Below, in pieces: positions 51,195 through 59,870 of a stretch of 64,000 nt of DNA. This DNA is from Bacteroides sp. (GTDB taxonomy: Bacteria; Bacteroidota; Bacteroidia; Bacteroidales; Bacteroidaceae), in NCBI GenBank assembly GCA_017621035.1, contig JAGATY010000034.1:1-64000 (forward strand), given 5' to 3'. Position 1 is the first letter of the stretch. Each line of letters begins with the position of its first letter. The notes beneath the pieces were generated by a model. It searched no databases. It was not told the DNA's origin and saw nothing but the letters and a program-made list of their open reading frames with translations. The position numbers and the translations under genes are program-made.

Positions 51195-52187
51195 TTATTC
51201 AGCACGAAGAGTAAAACGCTTGAAGTCAACGATTTGAAGTTCTGCATCAGCTTCCTTCAATACTTCGCGTACAGTCTTCTTGGCATCCATGATGTCTTCT
51301 TGATTCAGCAAGCAAACTTCCTTCAAGAACTTAGCCAAACGACCTTTTGCAATGTTCTGAATCATTTGTTCAGGCAAGTTAGCAGCCTTCTCAGCAGAAA
51401 CTGTTGCAATGATTTCCTTTGCCTTAGCTACATCTTCTGCAGTAATCCAACCCTTAGCCATGTTGCTTTCCATATGGTCTTCGCTATCCACGTGTGCAGG
51501 ATTGATACCAGCCTTCTTCAAAGCAGCTTCTACAGCCTTTTGTACTTGCTCTGCCTTAGTTTTCTCAATTGCAACTTGGATTTCAGTCTCCTTTACTGAT
51601 TCAGGAACACCAGCTTCATCAACAGCGATGGGGTTCATAGCAGCAATCTGCATAGCCACTTGCTTAGCCAACTGCTCATCAGTAGCCTTATTGAAAGCTA
51701 CGATAGTGCAAAGACCATTTCTGTTCATATGGTTGTAAACAACTGTGCTAGCACCGTTTACAGTCATATAACCGTCCAATTCCATCTTTTCGCCAGTGAT
51801 ACCGCTGCGGTCTGTTACCGCATCTTGTACAGTACCGTTACCCATCGGCAAAGCCTTTACTTCATCCAAGTTCTTGCACTTGTTGGCAACAGCCAAGTCA
51901 AGAATTTCCTGAGTCAACTTCACGAAATCAGCATTCTGAGCCACGAAGTCTGTTTCACACTTCAAAGCAATGATAGCAGCGAAATCACCTGTTGTCTTTG
52001 CCAAAACGCAACCTTCTGAAGCTTCACGGTCAGAACGCTTCGCAGCAACAGCTTGTCCCTTCTTACGGATAATTTCCATTGCCTTGTCAAAATCGCCTTC
52101 AGCCTCAGTCAAGGCATTCTTACAGTCCATCATACCAGCACCGGTCATCTTACGGAGCTTGGTAATATCAGCCATTGTTACAGCCAT
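51195..52187 (-). CDS. tsf: Translation elongation factor Ts
   Basis: This is the nucleotide-exchange factor that recycles EF-Tu. The 330-residue protein starts MAVTMADITKLRKMTGAGMM and has DCKNALTEAEGDFDKAMEII, the EF-Tu-contacting TDFVAQN region (KCETDFVAQNADFV) and MQIAAMNPIAVDEAGVP. All are standard. The gene is last in rplM-rpsI-rpsB-tsf. The 146-bp gap after rpsB contains an inverted octamer array. Confidence 0.97.
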   Translation of the reverse strand: MAVTMADITKLRKMTGAGMMDCKNALTEAEGDFDKAMEIIRKKGQAVAAKRSDREASEGCVLAKTTGDFAAIIALKCETDFVAQNADFVKLTQEILDLAVANKCKNLDEVKALPMGNGTVQDAVTDRSGITGEKMELDGYMTVNGASTVVYNHMNRNGLCTIVAFNKATDEQLAKQVAMQIAAMNPIAVDEAGVPESVKETEIQVAIEKTKAEQVQKAVEAALKKAGINPAHVDSEDHMESNMAKGWITAEDVAKAKEIIATVSAEKAANLPEQMIQNIAKGRLAKFLKEVCLLNQEDIMDAKKTVREVLKEADAELQIVDFKRFTLRAE

Positions 52188-52219
52188 AATATCTTTTTAT
52201 TAGTATTGTTATTAAAAAT

Positions 52220-52324
52220 AAAGTAGTCAAAGTAACAAGTAGTTAAGTAGTCAAGCAGAATTGGCTACCAAAACAGCAGTAAGTTACTTTGCTTACTACT
52301 CAACTACTTGCTACTTGACTACTT
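52220..52324. repeat. Inverted octamer arrays between rpsB and tsf
   Basis: Octamers of the AAGTAGTC/AAGTAGTT type (from 52220) are mirrored by the GACTACTT type ending at 52324, so the mRNA could form a long stem between the rpsB and tsf genes. The plan is the same as at 44475-44647, but the octamer differs. Confidence 0.7.
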
Positions 52325-52333
52325 CTCTATAAA

Positions 52334-53170
52334 TTAAGCTTCTTCGTCTTCCTTAATGAAAGCAGCAGCCTTAGATGCGTTGATGGCATCTTCGTCTTGC
52401 TTGTCGAGGCGAGCCTTAGAAGAACGCTTCTTACCCTTGTTAGCAGGAGCTTCACCGGCAGCTTCCATATCAATCTTCTCTGCCTTACGCTCTTCCAAGC
52501 CTTCCAGCATAGCTGCACAGCAAGCATCGAGGATAACCTCTACTGACTTAGTAGCATCATCGTTTGCCGGAATTACAAAGTCGATATCATTCGGATCTGA
52601 GTTAGTATCAACGATACCAAATACGGGAATACCAAGACGATTAGCCTCGCGAACAGCGATATTTTCCTTCAATACGTCAACCACGAACAAAGCAGACGGC
52701 AGACGAGTCAAATCAGCGATAGAGCCGAGGGTCTTGTCCAACTTAGCACGTTGGCGAGAGATTTGCAGAATTTCACGCTTTGAAAGGTTAGAATATGTAC
52801 CATCATTAGTCAACTTATCGATAGTAGCCATCTTCTTCACTGCCTTACGGATAGTGGGGAAGTTTGTCAACATACCACCCGGCCAGCGCTCGATTACATA
52901 AGGCATATTTACAGATGCAGCCTTTTCAGCTACAACTTGCTTAGCTTGTTTTTTAGTAGCAACAAACAGGACTTTCTTACCTGATTTAGCGATTTGCTTC
53001 AAAGCTTCTGCAGCTTCTTCTACTTTAGCAACCGTTTTGTTGAGGTCAATGATATGAATACCATTGCGCTCCATGAAAATATAAGGAGCCATTGCAGGAT
53101 TCCACTTTCTCTTCAAGTGACCGAAGTGGCAACCGGCTTCCAATAATGTATCAAAATTTGTTCTTGACAT
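52334..53170 (-). CDS. rpsB: 30S ribosomal protein S2
   Basis: This is a 278-residue small-subunit protein. It starts MSRTNFDTLLEAGCHFGHLK and has the S2 signatures RKWNPAMAPYIFMERNGIHI, WPGGMLTNFPTIRKAVKKM and PSALFVVDVLKENIAVREAN. Its C-terminal 45 residues are a charged extension, common in Bacteroides. I chose the ATG at 53170; an upstream one at 53227 would add a non-conserved leader. A 216-bp leader separates it from rpsI. Confidence 0.97.
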   Translation of the reverse strand: MSRTNFDTLLEAGCHFGHLKRKWNPAMAPYIFMERNGIHIIDLNKTVAKVEEAAEALKQIAKSGKKVLFVATKKQAKQVVAEKAASVNMPYVIERWPGGMLTNFPTIRKAVKKMATIDKLTNDGTYSNLSKREILQISRQRAKLDKTLGSIADLTRLPSALFVVDVLKENIAVREANRLGIPVFGIVDTNSDPNDIDFVIPANDDATKSVEVILDACCAAMLEGLEERKAEKIDMEAAGEAPANKGKKRSSKARLDKQDEDAINASKAAAFIKEDEEA

Positions 53171-53386
53171 TTTTCTTTCTCTTTTTAAATCGTTTACTTT
53201 CTTTTTTGTTTTTCCTAAACCAACCACCGGGTAGTCTGTCCGTGTAGCGGAAGAGTCCCGACAGTTTAGATGCTAAACGTTTTTCAGTTCTTAAGTTCTT
53301 TGAGTTCTAAGTTTTTAAGTTCCTTGTCCGTGAAACAGATTAGCGTAACTTTTAACTTACAAACTAACAAACTGACAAACCCAAAA
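53171..53386 (-). promoter_or_regulatory. rpsB leader region
   Basis: This 216-bp spacer between rpsI and rpsB contains a GC-richer island at about 53228-53272, in which CTGTC and GACAG could close a hairpin, plus AAGTTCTT-type direct repeats further upstream. A ribosomal-protein autoregulatory leader is plausible, but I cannot match it to a known structure. Confidence 0.35.
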
Positions 53387-53773
53387 TTAACGTTTACTGA
53401 ACTGGAATCTACGACGTGCTTTCGGTTGACCCGGTTTCTTACGTTCAACAGCACGCGGGTCACGAGTCATGAAGCCTTCTGAGCGAAGAGCAGCCTTATC
53501 TTCAGCATTGATCTTAACCAATGCACGAGCGATAGCCAAGCGCAAAGCTTGTGACTGACCTGTGAAACCACCACCACAGAGGTTTACCTTGATATCATAC
53601 TTTTCTGCAACGCCCAGTTTGTTCAGCGGTTGCTTAACCACATACTGGAGGATGCTTGATGGAAAGTACACTGCAAGGTCTCTTTTGTTAATAGTAATCT
53701 TTCCGGTACCTTCGCTTACATAAACACGTGCGATAGCACTTTTACGTCTGCCTAATGCATTTACTACTTCCAT
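53387..53773 (-). CDS. rpsI: 30S ribosomal protein S9
   Basis: This is a 128-residue protein. It starts MEVVNALGRRKSAIARVYVS, contains LCGGGFTGQSQALRLAIARA and ends in the invariant KARRRFQFSKR, whose tail reaches the ribosomal P site. It is co-transcribed with rplM, six bases upstream. Confidence 0.98.
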   Translation of the reverse strand: MEVVNALGRRKSAIARVYVSEGTGKITINKRDLAVYFPSSILQYVVKQPLNKLGVAEKYDIKVNLCGGGFTGQSQALRLAIARALVKINAEDKAALRSEGFMTRDPRAVERKKPGQPKARRRFQFSKR

Positions 53774-53779
53774 TATTTC

Positions 53780-54241
53780 TTATTTAAGTGCGTTAATATC
53801 AATCATTTTCGGTTGTTGTGCTTCATGCTTGTGTTCGCTACCAGCATACACATAGAGGTTAGCCAGCAACTTAGCACCCAACTTATTCTTGGGCAACATG
53901 CCTTTTACAACCTTCTTCACCAATCTTTCTTCACCGTTCGGTTTTGCCAGCAAAGCAGCAGGGGTGATTTCGCGTTGACCACCAGGATAGCCTGTGTATG
54001 ACAAATAGACTTTATCAGTCCACTTTGCACCGGTCAATTTCACTTTGTCGGCATTGATAATGATTACATTATCGCCACAATCTACGTGAGGAGTAAAGTT
54101 TGGTTTATACTTTCCTCTCAACAGTTTCGCAACTTTAGAGCCCAGACGTCCGAGTACTTGGTCTGTAGCATCAACGATGACCCATTCTTTTGTCACCGTA
54201 GCCTTGTTTGCAGAAATGGTCTTGTAACTTAAAGTATCCAC
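53780..54241 (-). CDS. rplM: 50S ribosomal protein L13
   Basis: This is a 153-residue large-subunit protein. It starts MDTLSYKTISANKATVTKEW and has VIVDATDQVLGRLGSKVAKL, LRGKYKPNFTPHVDCGDNVI, and the L13 signature VVKGMLPKNKLGAKLLANLY. It is first in the series rplM-rpsI-rpsB-tsf, with a clear promoter and a leader of about 120 bases. Confidence 0.98.
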   Translation of the reverse strand: MDTLSYKTISANKATVTKEWVIVDATDQVLGRLGSKVAKLLRGKYKPNFTPHVDCGDNVIIINADKVKLTGAKWTDKVYLSYTGYPGGQREITPAALLAKPNGEERLVKKVVKGMLPKNKLGAKLLANLYVYAGSEHKHEAQQPKMIDINALK

Positions 54242-54367
54242 TCTTAATTGTTTTTTTAAATTGTTACTACTAAAATTCTTTCTTCACCACAACTTAACAA
54301 CCCCGGACAAAGGTCATTAACTTGCTATGAATTAAATGCTTATCCTTTTTCAGATAATAATCGGCTT

Positions 54368-54397
54368 GCAAAGGTACGGTTTTTCTAATAAACGGCA
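54368..54397 (-). promoter_or_regulatory. rplM promoter
   Basis: The minus strand has TTG (54397-54395), 19 bp, TACCTTTG (54375-54368), a perfect Bacteroidetes promoter. The leader between it and the ATG at 54241 is about 120 bases, enough for an L13 autoregulatory structure. Confidence 0.8.
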
Positions 54398-54804
54398 AGC
54401 GTTTTCTTCTTTTTTTTACCTCTCCGCTTTTAAGCATTCCAAACTATATCACTAATTCTGTTGCAGTTAGCACAGTGCCTACAGATACCAGTACCCTTAC
54501 ATCCACCAATTCAAGCATCCTTCTACACTCTTTCAAAACAAGAAAGAGGTCTGAACAATCTATAAAGACTGCACAGACCTCTCAATTTACTTATTTACCT
54601 TAAGCTTCGCAAGCTCAACTCCATAGAGATAAAGGAGTTAAATGTAGATATCGCTTTGCTCTTTGGGAAGATAAAGGCCAAATATTTAGTAAGCTATCGG
54701 CATTTATCTTCTTTTTCCTCCCTCTTATCTTCCTTTATCTCCCCAAGCTTACTTGCGAAAGTTAAGTTATTTACTATCAAAGCCCAAGAATTCTCAGCGA
54801 CCTC
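54398..54804. other. Spacer between asnS and the rplM promoter
   Basis: No gene is supported. It contains a minus-strand terminator candidate (54546-54581) and a long imperfect inverted repeat in which AGATAAAGGAG-type sequence near 54628 is mirrored by CTTTATCTCC near 54733. Confidence 0.5.
54546..54581 (-). terminator. Putative terminator downstream of asnS
   Basis: GAGGTCTG (54546-54553) and CAGACCTC (54574-54581) form an 8-bp stem with a 20-base loop; on the minus strand it is followed by TTTCTTGTTTT. It is 224 bp from the asnS stop, so its assignment is tentative. Confidence 0.5.
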
Positions 54805-56208
54805 TTAGAACTCTGCATTACGAGGCGTACGCGGGAAGGGTATTACATCACGAATGTTTGCCATACCCGTAACAAAAAGCAGCAAGCGCTCAAAGCCCAG
54901 CCCGAAACCGGCATGAGGGCAAGAGCCATAACGACGAGTATCAAGATACCACCACATATCCTTCATCGGGATGCTAAGTTCTTGAATACGAGCCATCAGC
55001 TTGTCATAATTCTCCTCACGGACACTACCACCAATAATCTCTCCAATCTGCGGGAAAAGCACGTCGGTACCCTGTACTGTCTTACCATCCTCATTCTGCT
55101 TCATATAGAACGCCTTAATCTCTTTCGGGTAGTCAATCATGATAACCGGCTTCTTGAAATGCTCTTCAACCAAGTAGCGTTCATGCTCACTAGCCAGGTC
55201 GCAACCCCAATAAACCGGGAATTCAAACTTCTTACCCTTAGCCACAGCTTCTTCCAGAATCTTAACACCCTCAGTGTAAGGCAAGCGAACAAACTCTGTA
55301 GAGATAACACCTTCCAAGCGTTCAATCAAGCCTTTATCCACCATTTTATTCAAGAATTCAAGATCTTCACGACAGTTATCCAACGCCCATTTTACGCAGA
55401 ACTTGATAAATTCTTCCTCCAAGTCCATCAAATCAGGCAGCTCAGCAAACGCTACTTCCGGCTCCACCATCCAGAACTCAGCCAAGTGTCGGGGAGTATT
55501 AGAGTTTTCTGCACGGAAAGTAGGACCAAAAGTATAGATAGCACCCAGAGCCGTAGCAGCCAATTCTCCCTCCAACTGTCCTGAAACAGTCAGACTAGCT
55601 TGTTTCCCAAAGAAGTCATCATCGTAAATAATAGAGCCGTTTTCATCCTTCTTCAAATCATACAAGTTCTTGGTTGTCACCTGGAACATCTGTCCGGCAC
55701 CCTCACAGTCAGAAGCTGTAATGATGGGGGTATGAAAATAGAAGAATCCCTTCTGATGGAAGAACTGATGGATGGCAATTGCCATATTGTGGCGAATGCG
55801 AAATACAGCACCAAACGTATTGGTACGCGGACGCAAGTGAGCAATCTCGCGCAAGAATTCCATAGAGTGGCCCTTCTTCTGCAAAGGATAGGTATTGTCG
55901 CAAGTACCCAACACCTCTATTTCGCGAGCCTGAATTTCTGCTTTCTGGCCAGAACCAACCGACTCAGTCAGCACACCATTCACACTCAAGCAAGCACCGG
56001 TAGTAACATCTTTCAGCAGAGCCTCATCAAAGTTCTCCACATCCACCACCACCTGTACATTATTTATTGTAGAACCGTCATTCAGTGCAATAAAGTTTAC
56101 CTGTTTGCTACCTCTACGGGTACGCACCCAACCTTTCACATTGACCATTGCGCCAAAGTCTTCGCGCTTCAACAGGTCAACAACCTTTGTTCTACTAATC
56201 TTTTCCAT
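54805..56208 (-). CDS. asnS: Asparagine-tRNA ligase
   Basis: This is a 467-residue class II aminoacyl-tRNA synthetase that charges tRNA-Asn. The OB-fold anticodon domain starts near residue 15 ([20 protein letters not shown]). The catalytic domain shows motif 1 around [14 protein letters not shown], motif 2 [20 protein letters not shown] and motif 3 [20 protein letters not shown], ending in [14 protein letters not shown]. The motif 2 sequence is of the AsnRS type rather than AspRS. Confidence 0.97.
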   Translation of the reverse strand: MEKISRTKVVDLLKREDFGAMVNVKGWVRTRRGSKQVNFIALNDGSTINNVQVVVDVENFDEALLKDVTTGACLSVNGVLTESVGSGQKAEIQAREIEVLGTCDNTYPLQKKGHSMEFLREIAHLRPRTNTFGAVFRIRHNMAIAIHQFFHQKGFFYFHTPIITASDCEGAGQMFQVTTKNLYDLKKDENGSIIYDDDFFGKQASLTVSGQLEGELAATALGAIYTFGPTFRAENSNTPRHLAEFWMVEPEVAFAELPDLMDLEEEFIKFCVKWALDNCREDLEFLNKMVDKGLIERLEGVISTEFVRLPYTEGVKILEEAVAKGKKFEFPVYWGCDLASEHERYLVEEHFKKPVIMIDYPKEIKAFYMKQNEDGKTVQGTDVLFPQIGEIIGGSVREENYDKLMARIQELSIPMKDMWWYLDTRRYGSCPHAGFGLGFERLLLFVTGMANIRDVIPFPRTPRNAEF

Positions 56209-56320
56209 AAGAACTATTTTATACCTTATTATTTAAATAGGAAAGTAAAACTCGACAAAGCAGCAGGAGCACCCTCTGCCTCATTGAGTTTTACATTTAC
56301 CATACTTGACTTATTTACTA

Positions 56321-57712
56321 TTAAACGAAAGAACCCATGCGTAAATAGTTCACCTCTTGCTCTGTCAAGAAGCGCCAATCACCACGACGTAAGCCCTTCT
56401 TTGTCAGACCGGCAAAATAAACACGGTCAAGCTTCACCACTTTGTAGCCCAAAGTTTCAAAGATACGGCGGACAATACGATTCTTTCCTGAGTGAATCTC
56501 AATACCGACATCATTCTTCTTGGCCTCATCGGTGTAGCTGATAGCATCAGCATGGATTTCCCCATCTTCCAGTTGAATACCGCTTGCAATCTGCTCCATA
56601 TCTGCCTTGGTCAGATTCTTATCCAAATGTACGTGATAAACCTTTTTCTTCAGATACTTAGGATGAGTAAGCTTAGAAGCCAAATCACCATCATTAGTCA
56701 ACAGCAACACACCGGTAGTATTACGGTCCAAACGACCTACCGGATAGATGCGTTCTGTACAAGCATCTTTCACCAAGTCAAGAACAGTCCGACGTGCTTG
56801 CGGGTCATCCGAAGTGGTAACTGTGTCCTTCGGTTTATTCAACAGCACGTAAATCTTACGCTCTATGCTCACAGTCTGGTCATGGAACTTCACTTCATCA
56901 CCACGTTTGATTTTTGTACCCAGTTCGGTTACAACCTCACCATTTACCGAAACCACGCCGGCTGTAATAAATTCATCAGCCTCACGACGTGAGCATACAC
57001 CTGCATTTGCCAAGAATTTATTCAAGCGAATCGGCTCATTCGGATCAATAAATTGTTCCTTATACTCAATCTGTTTCTTCTTGCTGTATTTAGCATTGGG
57101 ATTGTAATCAGCCGTGCGACGTTGCGGACGACCATTATTATTGCGATAAGGCTTACCGGCTCCACCCATATTATTGCGTGGACGTTGCGGACGCTCGCCA
57201 TAAGAATGTTGCGCAAACTCACCACCTTCTGCATTAGGATTGAAGCGGGGACGGAAAGAACGTTGCGGACGCTCGCCATTCTCCGGATTGAAACGCGGAC
57301 GCTGTGGGCGTTCACCATATTCATTATTATAGCGCGGACGATAAGGACGGTCGCCATTACCCATGCTGTTACCATAAGAACGCTGCGGACGTTCACCATT
57401 CTCACTATTAAAACGTGGACGGTAAGGACGCTCATTTCCATAAGAAGGACGGCTGTTTCCATAAGGACGTTGTACACGTTCACCGCTCTCGCTGTTCGGG
57501 TTAAAACGCGGGCGACGAGGGCGTTCTCCATTGGATGAATAAGCTCTGTGTTCTGCATTAGGATTAAAACGCGGACGAGCAAGACGCTCTCCATTCTCTC
57601 GGTTGTAAGACGAGCGGCCATAGTTGCCACTGTACTGATTACCATCACGGCCGAAATCGGAGCCACCATCTAATGATGCAGCATCGCGCCAGTTTTCATT
57701 TTCTGTACTCAT
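56321..57712 (-). CDS. RluB/RsuA-family pseudouridine synthase with a long disordered arm
   Basis: This is a 463-residue rRNA-modifying enzyme. Residues about 225-290 form an S4 RNA-binding domain (IRLNKFLANAGVCSRREADE). The catalytic domain has GRLDRNTTGVLLLTNDGDLA with the essential Asp, and KNRIVRRIFETLGYKVVKLD. The first 220 residues are unusual: a low-complexity arm of imperfect repeats such as RPRFNPNAE and GERPQRSYGN, rich in Arg, Asn, Gly and Tyr and predicted to be disordered and RNA-binding. RluB/RsuA relatives normally lack this or have a shorter one. The likely target is 23S rRNA. Confidence 0.92.
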   Translation of the reverse strand: MSTENENWRDAASLDGGSDFGRDGNQYSGNYGRSSYNRENGERLARPRFNPNAEHRAYSSNGERPRRPRFNPNSESGERVQRPYGNSRPSYGNERPYRPRFNSENGERPQRSYGNSMGNGDRPYRPRYNNEYGERPQRPRFNPENGERPQRSFRPRFNPNAEGGEFAQHSYGERPQRPRNNMGGAGKPYRNNNGRPQRRTADYNPNAKYSKKKQIEYKEQFIDPNEPIRLNKFLANAGVCSRREADEFITAGVVSVNGEVVTELGTKIKRGDEVKFHDQTVSIERKIYVLLNKPKDTVTTSDDPQARRTVLDLVKDACTERIYPVGRLDRNTTGVLLLTNDGDLASKLTHPKYLKKKVYHVHLDKNLTKADMEQIASGIQLEDGEIHADAISYTDEAKKNDVGIEIHSGKNRIVRRIFETLGYKVVKLDRVYFAGLTKKGLRRGDWRFLTEQEVNYLRMGSFV

Positions 57713-57837
57713 TTCTTTTTATTCGAATAAAATTAAACCTTGACCTCACGGTCACTTATCTTCTCAATAATATTTAAAACACGCCGACAAAGCACAAAGT
57801 TCACATGTATACCCCCTACACCCGCCGGCTTACTTAT

Positions 57838-59184
57838 TTAAATTCCTGTATAGGTATGCGGAGTGATAACACGCAATTCCTTCTTTACCTCTTCACTTAC
57901 ATTCAAGCCCTCGATAAACTCCTTAATAGAAGCCTCTGTAATAGCCTGATTAGTACGAGTTAACGCCTTCAGTGCCTCGTATGGATGAGGATAAGCCTCG
58001 CGACGAAGAATAGTCTGTATAGCCTCAGCCACCACACTCCAGCAATTATCCAAATCATTGAAGATAGCCTTCTCATTCAGCAACAGCTTACGCAATCCCT
58101 TCAAAGAACTCTGGATAGCAATCACAATATGACCAAAAGGTACACCCACATTACGCAGTACGGTAGAGTCTGTCAAGTCGCGTTGCAGACGTGACACCGG
58201 CAGTTTCACTGCCAAATGTTCCAAAATAGCATTCGCAACACCCAGATTTCCCTCGGCATTCTCAAAATCAATTGGATTCACCTTGTGCGGCATAGCACTG
58301 GAACCTACCTCCCCTGCCTTAATCTTTTGCTTAAAGTATTCCATAGAGATGTACTGCCAGAAGTCACGGTTCATATCAATCATCACAGTATTGATACGCT
58401 TCATTGCATCAAATACAGCCGACAGATTGTCATAGTTGGAAATCTGAGTTGTGTACTCCTCACGTTCCAACCCCAGTTTTTCAGCCACAAAACGGTTGCC
58501 AAACTGCTTCCAGTCGTACTCCGGATAGGCTACATGATGCGCATTATAGTTACCGGTAGCTCCACCAAACTTGGCCGTAATCGGACAAGCCTTTAAAGTT
58601 GCCAACTGACGTTCCAGACGATAAACAAACACCATCACCTCCTTACCCAAACGAGTGGGAGAAGCCGGTTGCCCGTGTGTCTTAGCCAGCATGGGTATGT
58701 TTGCCCACTCCTCCGCATAAGTGCGAAGTTGTGCAATCAACTCTTCAATCAAAGGATAATACACCTGCGTCAGTGCCTCTTTAATAGATAAAGGTATAGA
58801 GGTGTTATTGATATCTTGCGATGTCAAACCAAAATGGATAAACTCCTTGTAATCATCCATTCCACCCATCTTATCAAACTCCTCTTTCAGGAAATACTCC
58901 ACAGCCTTTACATCGTGATTGGTTACGCTTTCAATCTCTTTAATGCGCTGTGCATCTGCTTCCGTAAAGTTCCGATAGATACCTCTCAGAGTTTCAAATG
59001 TCTCCTTATTCACTCCCTTCAGCTGAGGTAACGGCAGTTCACACAAAGTAATAAAGTATTCCACCTCCACTTGCACACGATATTTAATCAGTGCAAATTC
59101 CGAAAAGTAAGCAGCCAATGCTTCACTCTTTCCTCTATATCGTCCATCAATTGGCGAAATAGCCGTAAGCAGATCAAGTTCCAT
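57838..59184 (-). CDS. purB: Adenylosuccinate lyase
   Basis: This enzyme acts twice in purine synthesis, releasing fumarate from SAICAR and from adenylosuccinate. The 448-residue protein has AISPIDGRYRGKSEALAAYF at the start, TSQDINNTSIPLSI, KTHGQPASPTRLGKEV and the fumarase-superfamily signature SSAMPHKVNPIDFENAEGN. I chose the ATG at 59184 (MELDLLTAIS); the frame is open to 59220. It stands alone on the minus strand. Confidence 0.97.
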   Translation of the reverse strand: MELDLLTAISPIDGRYRGKSEALAAYFSEFALIKYRVQVEVEYFITLCELPLPQLKGVNKETFETLRGIYRNFTEADAQRIKEIESVTNHDVKAVEYFLKEEFDKMGGMDDYKEFIHFGLTSQDINNTSIPLSIKEALTQVYYPLIEELIAQLRTYAEEWANIPMLAKTHGQPASPTRLGKEVMVFVYRLERQLATLKACPITAKFGGATGNYNAHHVAYPEYDWKQFGNRFVAEKLGLEREEYTTQISNYDNLSAVFDAMKRINTVMIDMNRDFWQYISMEYFKQKIKAGEVGSSAMPHKVNPIDFENAEGNLGVANAILEHLAVKLPVSRLQRDLTDSTVLRNVGVPFGHIVIAIQSSLKGLRKLLLNEKAIFNDLDNCWSVVAEAIQTILRREAYPHPYEALKALTRTNQAITEASIKEFIEGLNVSEEVKKELRVITPHTYTGI

Positions 59185-59382
59185 ACGTCGTATTTTCTTT
59201 TGATAATTATCGAGCCGCAAAAATAGTGCTTTTTCCCGAGTTACAACCTATAAAGAAGAAAAGAATTTTAAGTTCTCCTCATTTTGACACTCCGTCCAAA
59301 GCGCTACATGTAAGTATAAAAAAAATAGCCCTGCGACTTTCGTCTGCAAGACCATCAACATATATATAGAGTTTAATTGGAG
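59185..59382. other. Spacer between tRNA-Val cluster and purB
   Basis: This 198-bp AT-rich spacer has no gene. A 208-codon frame that spans the tRNA genes on the minus strand (59279-59905) is an artefact of three identical tRNA copies. Confidence 0.5.
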
Positions 59383-59457
59383 TGGGCGTTGACGGATTCG
59401 AACCGCCGACCCTCTGCTTGTAAGGCAGATGCTCTGAACCAGCTGAGCTAAACGCCC
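59383..59457 (-). tRNA. tRNA-Val(UAC), copy 3
   Basis: The minus strand folds into a complete cloverleaf. The acceptor is GGGCGTT/AACGCCC with discriminator A, the anticodon stem-loop is CTGCC-TTACAAG-GCAG with anticodon TAC, and the T arm has GGTTCGAATCC. The 3' CCA is not encoded. The core is identical to the other two copies. Confidence 0.96.
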
Positions 59458-59484
59458 AATAAAAAAAAGAACGATATTTAACGG

Positions 59485-59559
59485 TGGGCGTTGACGGATT
59501 CGAACCGCCGACCCTCTGCTTGTAAGGCAGATGCTCTGAACCAGCTGAGCTAAACGCCC
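59485..59559 (-). tRNA. tRNA-Val(UAC), copy 2
   Basis: The core is identical to the neighbouring copies: same acceptor, anticodon TAC and discriminator A. It is 27 bp from the downstream copy, so the three are a single transcript. Confidence 0.96.
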
Positions 59560-59587
59560 GTTTTGAAGAACGAAAGTGAAATTTTGG

Positions 59588-59662
59588 TGGGCGTTGACGG
59601 ATTCGAACCGCCGACCCTCTGCTTGTAAGGCAGATGCTCTGAACCAGCTGAGCTAAACGCCC
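59588..59662 (-). tRNA. tRNA-Val(UAC), copy 1
   Basis: This is the promoter-proximal copy, with identical core and anticodon TAC. A consensus promoter lies 26 bp upstream. Confidence 0.96.
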
Positions 59663-59688
59663 CAGGCACTTTCGTTTCAAAAGCGCTG

Positions 59689-59718
59689 CAAAGGTACGAC
59701 TATTTTTCATATCTACAA
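59689..59718 (-). promoter_or_regulatory. Promoter of the tRNA-Val cluster
   Basis: The minus strand has TTG (59718-59716), 19 bp, TACCTTTG (59696-59689), the consensus form. Confidence 0.8.
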
Positions 59719-59781
59719 GCAAGTAGACGTAATTTTTTGAAAAAATAATCCTAGGCAGCCTTCGGTTCACCCCGAGCAAAT

Positions 59782-59819
59782 AAAAAAAGTGCTGCCTATT
59801 CACCCCGAACAAGCAGCAC
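59782..59819 (-). terminator. Terminator after carB
   Basis: On the minus strand GTGCTGC pairs with GCAGCAC around a 17-base loop and is followed by seven T residues. It lies about 50 bp after the carB stop, upstream of the tRNA promoter. Confidence 0.85.
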
Positions 59820-59870
59820 CGATGAAAAAAAAATCTATTCTTCACCAAAAATGAAAATTGAGTAATATCT

